From the NCBI GenBank assembly GCA_050742455.1, contig JBOGIG010000137.1, forward strand, positions 1 through 10,368: a stretch of 10,368 bases of DNA, in the 5' to 3' direction. This stretch comes from JBOGIG01 sp050742455 (GTDB lineage Bacteria; Actinomycetota; Acidimicrobiia; Acidimicrobiales; JBOGIG01). Positions 5,981-10,368 of this stretch are shown here, one piece after another. Below the pieces are notes generated by a model. The model was given only the letters and a program-made list of their open reading frames with translations. It did no database searches and was not told where the DNA came from. Within the stretch, counting starts at the first letter, position 1; each line of letters opens with the position of its first letter. The position numbers and the translations under genes were made by a program.

Positions 5981-7228
5981 ATGAAATTCGGCATCTTTTA
6001 CGAACACCAGTTGCCCCGCCCCTGGAGCGAGGACGCCGAGCACAAGCTGCTCAAGGACGCCCTCGATCAGGTGGAGCTGGCCGACAAGTTGGGCATCGAC
6101 TACGTGTGGGAGGTGGAGCACCACTTTCTGGAGGAATATTCCCACTCCTCGGCTCCCGAGGTGTTCCTCGCCGCAGCCAGCCAACGAACCAGTCGCATCC
6201 GTCTGGGGCACGGCATCGTGCAGCTCCCGTTGGGTTTCAACCACACTGCCCGGGTGGCCGAGAGAGTGGCCACGCTGGATCTCATTTCGGATGGCAGGGT
6301 CGATTTCGGCACCGGGGAATCGTCCTCGGAGGCGGAGTTGGGCGGCTTCGGAGTGGACCGGGAAACCAAGCGGGACCAGTGGGAGGAAGCTCTCGACGCC
6401 GTCACGCGGATGTTCACCGAGACTCCCTTTGCCGGATATGAAGGCAAGTACCTCACCATGCCCCCCCGCAATGTGGTGCCCAAGCCCCTCCAGAAGCCAC
6501 ATCCGCCCCTGTGGGTGGCCTGCAGCCGGCGCGAGACCATCCACCTGGCCGCCACCAAGGGCATCGGTGCCCTCTCGTTCTCCTTCATCGAACCGGCCAT
6601 GGCAAAGGAGTGGGTGGATGACTACTACGCCACCTTGGCCTCACCGGAATGTGTTCCCGGTGGGTTGGCAGTGAACCCCAACGTGGCGGTGGTGATCCCG
6701 TTCATGTGTCACGCCGACGAGGCCACCGCCATAGAGCGGGGCCTCGACGGGGGCCATTTCTTCGGGTACTCGCTCGCCCACTATTACGTCTTCGGCGATC
6801 ATGCCCCCGGCAAGACCGACGTGTGGGAGGAGTTTCAGGCCCGACGTGCTGATTTCGGCTTTGACCGCGAAATCGCGGCCCAGACCGGGGGCAACATCGC
6901 GGCCCAGGTCTACCAGGAGGGCTTCGGATCGCTACGGGGCGCGGTGGGCACTCCCGACCAGATCCGCAACCTGATGAAGGGGTACGCCGAGGCCGGTGTG
7001 GACCAGGTCATCCTGGTTAGCCAGGCGGGCAAGAACCGCCACGAACACATCTGTGAGTCCCTCGAGCTGTTCGCCCGGGAAGTGATGCCCGAGTTACACG
7101 ATGGCGAGGAATCAAGGGAAAAAGCCAAGGCCGAACGCCTGGCTCCGGCCATCGAGGCCGCCCTGGCCCGCCGGGAGCCCCTGCGAACGGTGAAGGACTA
7201 TTCCTTCGCCGCCCTGCCCAAGGCGTGA
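5981..7228 (+). CDS. LLM class flavin-dependent oxidoreductase (luciferase-like monooxygenase)
   Basis: LuxA-like monooxygenase or oxidoreductase using reduced flavin or F420. The 415 residues show MKFGIFYEHQ (first strand), EVEHHFLEEYSHSSAPEVFLAAAS (44-67), TSRIRLGHGIVQLPLGFNHTARVAERVATLDLISDGR (70-106) and VDFGTGESSSEAELGGFG (107-124), the classic luciferase fold blocks. A C-terminal tail after about 375 is charged and helical (EESREKAKAERLAPAIEAAL). This protein is longer than, and clearly distinct from, the leftward LLM protein, so they are paralogs rather than a recent duplication. AACGAAAGG lies 9 nt before the ATG as a Shine-Dalgarno. It probably shares a transcript with paaX. Cofactor and substrate are not determined by visible motifs. 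Confidence 0.9.
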   Translation: MKFGIFYEHQLPRPWSEDAEHKLLKDALDQVELADKLGIDYVWEVEHHFLEEYSHSSAPEVFLAAASQRTSRIRLGHGIVQLPLGFNHTARVAERVATLDLISDGRVDFGTGESSSEAELGGFGVDRETKRDQWEEALDAVTRMFTETPFAGYEGKYLTMPPRNVVPKPLQKPHPPLWVACSRRETIHLAATKGIGALSFSFIEPAMAKEWVDDYYATLASPECVPGGLAVNPNVAVVIPFMCHADEATAIERGLDGGHFFGYSLAHYYVFGDHAPGKTDVWEEFQARRADFGFDREIAAQTGGNIAAQVYQEGFGSLRGAVGTPDQIRNLMKGYAEAGVDQVILVSQAGKNRHEHICESLELFAREVMPELHDGEESREKAKAERLAPAIEAALARREPLRTVKDYSFAALPKA

Positions 7229-7319
7229 AGCGCAAGACTTTCCCAGCCGGCATGAAGCACCGGGCTTGAACCCGCCGGCCAGGCTGCAACCAGGTCGCCT
7301 CGGCCATATGCTGGCGGCC
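7229..7319 (+). other. intergenic gap with weak inverted repeats
   Basis: The 91-bp gap after the LLM gene contains nested short inverted repeats: GCCGGC at 7245-7250 and 7274-7279, with CGGG-CTTGAA-CCCG between them. It may act as a weak terminator, but there is no T-run. The right end carries the candidate promoter of the peroxiredoxin gene. Confidence 0.25.
7307..7312 (+). promoter_or_regulatory. candidate -10 element for the peroxiredoxin gene
   Basis: TATGCT fits TANNNT and ends 7 nt before the ATG at 7320. A poor -35 match (CTGCAA at 7284-7289) lies 17 nt upstream. There is no Shine-Dalgarno, so a leaderless transcript is plausible. Confidence 0.35.
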
Positions 7320-7787
7320 ATGAGCCGATTGGAGCCAGGAGCCATTGCCCCTCAGTTCAGCCTATTGGACCAGGATTCCAACCTGGTCAAGCTGTCGGAC
7401 TTCAAGGGGAACAAGGTAGTGATCTATTTCTATCCTGCCGACGACACGCCGGGCTGCACCAAAGAGGCGTGTCAGTTCAATGACAACTTGGCCGCCTTCG
7501 GTCGGGCCGGTGTCCCCGTGTTGGGGATCTCACCCGACGACGCCAGTTCCCATACCAAGTTCCGGACCAAGTACTCCTTGGGCTTTCCCCTTCTAAGCGA
7601 CCCGAGCCACAAGACGATGGCTTCTTATGGGGCCTGGGGTGAAAAGACCCTGTACGGGCGCAAGTCGATCGGCGTCATCAGGTCCAGCTTCATAGTGGGC
7701 AAGGATCAAAAGATCGCCCGCACCTGGTACAACGTGCGGGCAGACGGCCACGCGGCCAAGGTCCTGGCTGAGCTCGACAACGCCTGA
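7320..7787 (+). CDS. bcp: thioredoxin-dependent peroxiredoxin (Bcp/PrxQ family)
   Basis: Reduces hydrogen peroxide and organic hydroperoxides using thioredoxin; cytoplasmic. From the ATG at 7320 the protein is 155 residues, the normal Bcp length. APQFSLLDQD (10-19) and VVIYFYPADDTPGCTKEACQF (33-53) give peroxidatic C46 and resolving C51, the five-residue spacing of atypical 2-Cys Bcp proteins. Later come PVLGISPDD, SLGFPLLSDPS and RSSFIVGKD, all standard. An ATG at 7308 and one at 7266 would add 4 or 18 residues. The longer form is not family-like, and 7308 overlaps the -10-like element. The gene appears to stand alone, and nothing links it to the LLM gene upstream apart from orientation. Confidence 0.93.
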   Translation: MSRLEPGAIAPQFSLLDQDSNLVKLSDFKGNKVVIYFYPADDTPGCTKEACQFNDNLAAFGRAGVPVLGISPDDASSHTKFRTKYSLGFPLLSDPSHKTMASYGAWGEKTLYGRKSIGVIRSSFIVGKDQKIARTWYNVRADGHAAKVLAELDNA

Positions 7788-7886
7788 ACCCTGGCCCTGG
7801 CCCAGGCTGTGGTCATCGGCGCCTTCTGATCGATGAGCCGGCCAGGGGTGTGACCGGCCGCCGGGGCAGAGCAACGCGGCGGATTA
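7788..7886 (+). other. intergenic gap between bcp and ctaG-like gene
   Basis: This is a 99-bp GC-rich gap. It includes small inverted repeats (CCTGG/CCAGG near 7791-7808; GCCGG/CCGGC near 7839-7860) that could form weak terminator stems. I see no gene, RNA or strong promoter in it. Confidence 0.2.
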
Positions 7887-8879
7887 GTGTTGAGCGAAGT
7901 GGCGATCCTGGCCGACATCGTTTCCCCCCCCGTCAGCCTGCATGACCTCCTGACCAGGGTACAGACCGAACCCCTGGCCTTGCTGGCCCTGGCCGTCGAG
8001 ATCATCCTGGCCGGGGCCTACGTCGCCGGGGTCAGGCGCTTGGCGGCGCGAGGACGGCATTGGTCGGCGTGGAGGACCACGTCCTTTTTGGCAGGGGTGG
8101 TGTTCGTGTGGGTGGCCACCGGTTCCGGGCTGGCCGCCTACGACGACTCCGTTTTCGCCCTGCATACCTTCCAGCACCTCATCTTGATGATGGTGGCTCC
8201 GCCCCTGCTGGCCCTGGGGGCGCCCGTGACCCTGGCCGTTCAGGCCGGCAGCAGGGTCACCCAACGGCGGATCCTTGCCTTCATCCACTCCGGTCCAATG
8301 AAGGTGATCACCTTCCCGGTGGTGGTGTGGCTCAGCTTCTACGCCACCATGTTCGTGTACTTCCTGTCGCCCCTGTACAACCTCAGCCTGCGTCACCCGC
8401 TATTCCACTACTACACCCACATTCACTTTCTAATCGCCGGATTGCTGTTCTGGATCCCCATCGTGGGGCTGGACCCGAGCCGCTGGCGCCTGCCCTTCCC
8501 GGCCCGCATCCTCTTCCTCTTCACAGGTCTTCCCTTCGACGCCTTTTTGGGTATCGCCATCATGAACATGACAAAGTCGATCAGTCCGGCCCATACCTTG
8601 GCCGACACCCACGCCGGGGGGGCCATCTTCTGGGCCGGCAGCGAGTTCCTCAGCATTGTGGGCTTGGCCATCGTGGTGGCCCAGTGGACCCGGGCCGAGG
8701 ACCGCCAGGCGTCGCGAGCCGACAGGCGACTCGATCGAAAAGATATGGAGGCCCAGTCGCCGGCGTCCTCGTCAACCGGCCCCGAACCCAGTGGTCCAAC
8801 AGCACCCGTCCCTCTTAACCAGTCGGCCTGGGAGGCGGCATGGGCGGCCAAGGCCGGCCATACACCCGAGCCGCGCTGA
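7887..8879 (+). CDS. ctaG: cytochrome c oxidase assembly protein, Caa3/CtaG type (integral membrane)
   Basis: Membrane protein of the caa3-oxidase CtaG family, linked to copper insertion into or assembly of cytochrome c oxidase. The 330 residues hold about seven hydrophobic segments, near 29-50, 66-83, 95-118, 139-162, 179-194, 205-226 and 245-266. The family block ALHTFQHLILMMVAPPLLALGAPVTL (91-116) includes H93 and H97, and further histidines are H174, H178, H180 and H242 (ADTHAGG). The last 65 residues form a charged, proline/serine-rich cytosolic-type tail. The start used is GTG 7887. A TAGTGT hexamer at 7885-7890 could instead fit a leaderless start at GTG 7899, four codons later. No oxidase subunit is adjacent. 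The stop codon lies inside a tandem repeat. Confidence 0.88.
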   Translation: MLSEVAILADIVSPPVSLHDLLTRVQTEPLALLALAVEIILAGAYVAGVRRLAARGRHWSAWRTTSFLAGVVFVWVATGSGLAAYDDSVFALHTFQHLILMMVAPPLLALGAPVTLAVQAGSRVTQRRILAFIHSGPMKVITFPVVVWLSFYATMFVYFLSPLYNLSLRHPLFHYYTHIHFLIAGLLFWIPIVGLDPSRWRLPFPARILFLFTGLPFDAFLGIAIMNMTKSISPAHTLADTHAGGAIFWAGSEFLSIVGLAIVVAQWTRAEDRQASRADRRLDRKDMEAQSPASSSTGPEPSGPTAPVPLNQSAWEAAWAAKAGHTPEPR

Positions 8880-8954
8880 AACTTTGGACGGCGCTGAAAC
8901 TTTGGACGGCGCTGGGGCTGAGACGGCGCTGGGGCTGAGACGGCGCTGGGGCTC
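8873..8954. repeat. compound 18-bp/17-bp tandem repeat spanning two convergent stop codons
   Basis: Two identical 18-bp units GCGCTGAAACTTTGGACG (8873-8890, 8891-8908) are followed by two identical 17-bp units GCGCTGGGGCTGAGACG (8909-8925, 8926-8942) and a partial third (8943-8954). All share the GCGCTG head and end in ACG. The ctaG stop TGA (8877-8879) is in the first unit. The stop of the opposing ABC gene (8953-8955) begins in the last partial unit. The whole convergent gap is repeat. Confidence 0.95.
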
Positions 8955-8970
8955 AACGAGCCAGGGCGCC
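8942..8970. terminator. candidate bidirectional stem-loop at the convergent gene ends
   Basis: GGCGC (8942-8946) pairs with GCGCC (8966-8970) and GGCTC (8950-8954) pairs with GAGCC (8958-8962). Both are centred on 8956, with a symmetrical 3x3 internal loop and an AAC triloop. The stem covers the end of the ABC gene. There is no U-run on either side, which is common for actinobacterial terminators but keeps this call weak. Confidence 0.4.
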
Positions 8971-10368
8971 TGACCGGTTGATGGCCCCCTCTTCGGTTCC
9001 AAGGTAGGAGGCAATCACGGCAGGGTGGGCCAACACCTCAGACGGGGTCCCCCCGGCGATGATCCCTCCCAATTCCAGGGCGATCATTCGGTCGCAAATG
9101 GAGCTGAGCAAAGGCATGTCGTGCTCGATGACCAGCAACGAGCACCCGGTACGGTCCCTTACCCGACGCAGCAGGGGACCGAGGGCCTCGGTCTCTTTCT
9201 GGGCCACCCCGCCGGAGGGCTCGTCCAGCATTAGCACCTTGGGCTCCTGGGCCAGGATGCAAGCCAGGTCGACTATGCGACGGCTGCCGGTTGACAGCTC
9301 TCCGGTCAGCTTCTGGCGAAATGCTTCGAGGCCCATGAGATCGACCAGCTCGTCGACTTTGTTGGCCACCTGCAGCTCCGATTCATAAGATGCCGGCAGC
9401 TGCAAAGCGGCGGCCACCATGTCCCGGGAGGCCATGTGGCGTTCGCAGGCCACGGCGATGGTCTCGGCCACGGTGAGGCTGGGGAACAGCAAGGCGTCCT
9501 GGAACGACCGACCCATGGCCCCCTTGGCCCGCTCATGGGGGGCCCAATCGGTCACGTCTACTCCCCGCAGGCGGATGCGGCCATGGTCTATGGACAAGAA
9601 GCCCGATATGCAGTCCATGAGGGTGGTCTTGCCCGCCCCATTGTGGCCGATCAGGCCCAGGATCTCGCCTTTGCGAAGGGCCAGGTCCACGCCGTCGACC
9701 GCCACGATGCCGCCGAATCGCTTGGTGATCCCGAAGCATTCCAGCACCGGCTCTGCTTCGAGATCGACGGTGACGCCGAGCGGGCCAGGGTCGGGGGCTG
9801 GGGCCTTCCTGGAGCGCGACTTTTTGGTTCGTACCCCGGGGGAGGACCCATTGGCCGAGCCGTTGGATCCGGGCGCTGCCCCGTTGGAGGCGCCGGCCCC
9901 GGCGATGAAAACCGAGCGCAGTATGTCGGGGCGCTCCAGGAGCTCGGCCGCCGGTCCCTCGAAGCGGACCTCGCCCTTCTCCATGAACACGGCCCGTTCG
10001 GCCAGGTTGAGGGCAACATTCACCGACTGCTCCACGATGACCACCGTGGTGCCCCGGCGGTGAATCTCCCGTACCACCTCGAGCAGTTGGGCCACGATGG
10101 TGGGAGCCAGCCCGAGGGAAAGCTCGTCGATCATCAACAGGTGGGGACGGGTGAGCAGGGCCCCGCCCAAGGCCAGCATCTGCTGCTCTCCGCCCGAGAG
10201 GTTGCCCGCCATCTGGGCGTGACGCTGGGCCAGCACGGGGAAGAGTTCGAAGACTTCCTTCTTGGCGGCTTCCACCCTCTCCTTGTCATCGCGGATCAGC
10301 CAGGAGGCCAGGCGCAAGTTCTCGGCCACGGTGAGGGTAGGGAAAACGCCCTTGCCCCCGGGCATGAG
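8953..10368 (-). CDS. fused branched-chain amino acid-type ABC transporter ATPase, LivF-like + LivG-like domains (N terminus cut by right edge)
   Basis: Two ATPase domains in one chain for a HAAT/Liv-type importer at the inner face of the membrane. Numbering is from the first in-window Met, which is internal. The first domain, lacking its Walker A here, has GVFPTLTV (6-13), signature LSGGEQQ (56-62), Walker B LLMIDE (76-81) with ELSLGLAP, and VEQ (111-113), all LivF-like. A flexible linker of about 50 residues follows, rich in Gly/Asn/Ser and then Lys/Arg (155-205). The second domain is complete: Walker A GHNGAGKT (240-247), Q289, degenerate signature LSTGSRR (357-363), Walker B VLMLDE (377-382) and H-loop IEH (413-415), all LivG-like. 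No permease or binding protein is in view, so the substrate is unproven. The C terminus ends within a repeat and a hairpin. Confidence 0.9.
   Translation of the reverse strand, partial: LMPGGKGVFPTLTVAENLRLASWLIRDDKERVEAAKKEVFELFPVLAQRHAQMAGNLSGGEQQMLALGGALLTRPHLLMIDELSLGLAPTIVAQLLEVVREIHRRGTTVVIVEQSVNVALNLAERAVFMEKGEVRFEGPAAELLERPDILRSVFIAGAGASNGAAPGSNGSANGSSPGVRTKKSRSRKAPAPDPGPLGVTVDLEAEPVLECFGITKRFGGIVAVDGVDLALRKGEILGLIGHNGAGKTTLMDCISGFLSIDHGRIRLRGVDVTDWAPHERAKGAMGRSFQDALLFPSLTVAETIAVACERHMASRDMVAAALQLPASYESELQVANKVDELVDLMGLEAFRQKLTGELSTGSRRIVDLACILAQEPKVLMLDEPSGGVAQKETEALGPLLRRVRDRTGCSLLVIEHDMPLLSSICDRMIALELGGIIAGGTPSEVLAHPAVIASYLGTEEGAINRSGALAR

Noticed and set aside
5254..6544. Minus-strand open frames opposite paaX and the second LLM gene
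   Set aside because: They have no recognisable motifs or start signals, and both plus-strand genes are strongly supported.
7229..7319. Strong intrinsic terminator after the second LLM gene
   Set aside because: Only short nested inverted repeats are present and no T-run follows, so I kept it as a weak note only.
7884..8396. Minus-strand open frame (170 codons) opposite ctaG
   Set aside because: The Gln/His/Gly-rich composition is typical of the antisense of a membrane protein gene. The plus strand has the CtaG family motifs.
8873..8954. CRISPR-like array
   Set aside because: The units are directly adjacent with no unique spacers, and there are no cas genes. It is a simple tandem repeat.

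Overview
The window is GC-rich DNA with actinobacterial-looking proteins. It holds two F420/flavin luciferase-family oxidoreductases, an FrhB-like iron-sulfur protein, a cysH/siroheme-reductase pair, a PaaX regulator and a fused branched-chain amino acid ABC ATPase. Together these suggest an F420-producing actinomycete, perhaps an uncultured Acidimicrobiia-type lineage. That placement is inference from gene style; no marker gene is present.

Left third, minus strand: a sulfate-assimilation operon read as cysH (APS reductase-like), then a siroheme/[4Fe-4S] sulfite (or nitrite) reductase, then the start of an FrhB-like 2x[4Fe-4S] protein cut by the left edge. The last two genes are joined by a TGATG stop/start overlap. 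The layout suggests that the reductase is paired with a dedicated electron donor, possibly F420H2-linked. A degenerate 15-bp tandem repeat fills most of the cysH-reductase gap and begins at the cysH stop codon.

Middle: a divergent module around a PaaX-family repressor. Leftward run an LLM (luciferase-like) F420-type oxidoreductase and a cyclase-family hydrolase. Rightward run paaX and a second LLM oxidoreductase. Two monooxygenase-type enzymes plus a ring- or amide-opening hydrolase under a PaaX regulator look like a small catabolic module whose substrate cannot be read from the sequence.

Right third: a stand-alone Bcp peroxiredoxin and a CtaG-type cytochrome oxidase assembly membrane protein on the plus strand. 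They converge on a minus-strand gene that fuses two ABC ATPase domains (LivF-like then LivG-like), cut by the right edge. The stop codons of both converging genes lie inside a 17/18-bp tandem repeat array.

Three separate short-period repeat expansions (15, 18 and 17/18 bp) occur within 7 kb, one of them inside a coding region. Several genes have a -10-like hexamer 6-7 nt before the start codon, as in leaderless transcripts. No tRNA, rRNA, CRISPR array, insertion sequence or phage gene was seen.
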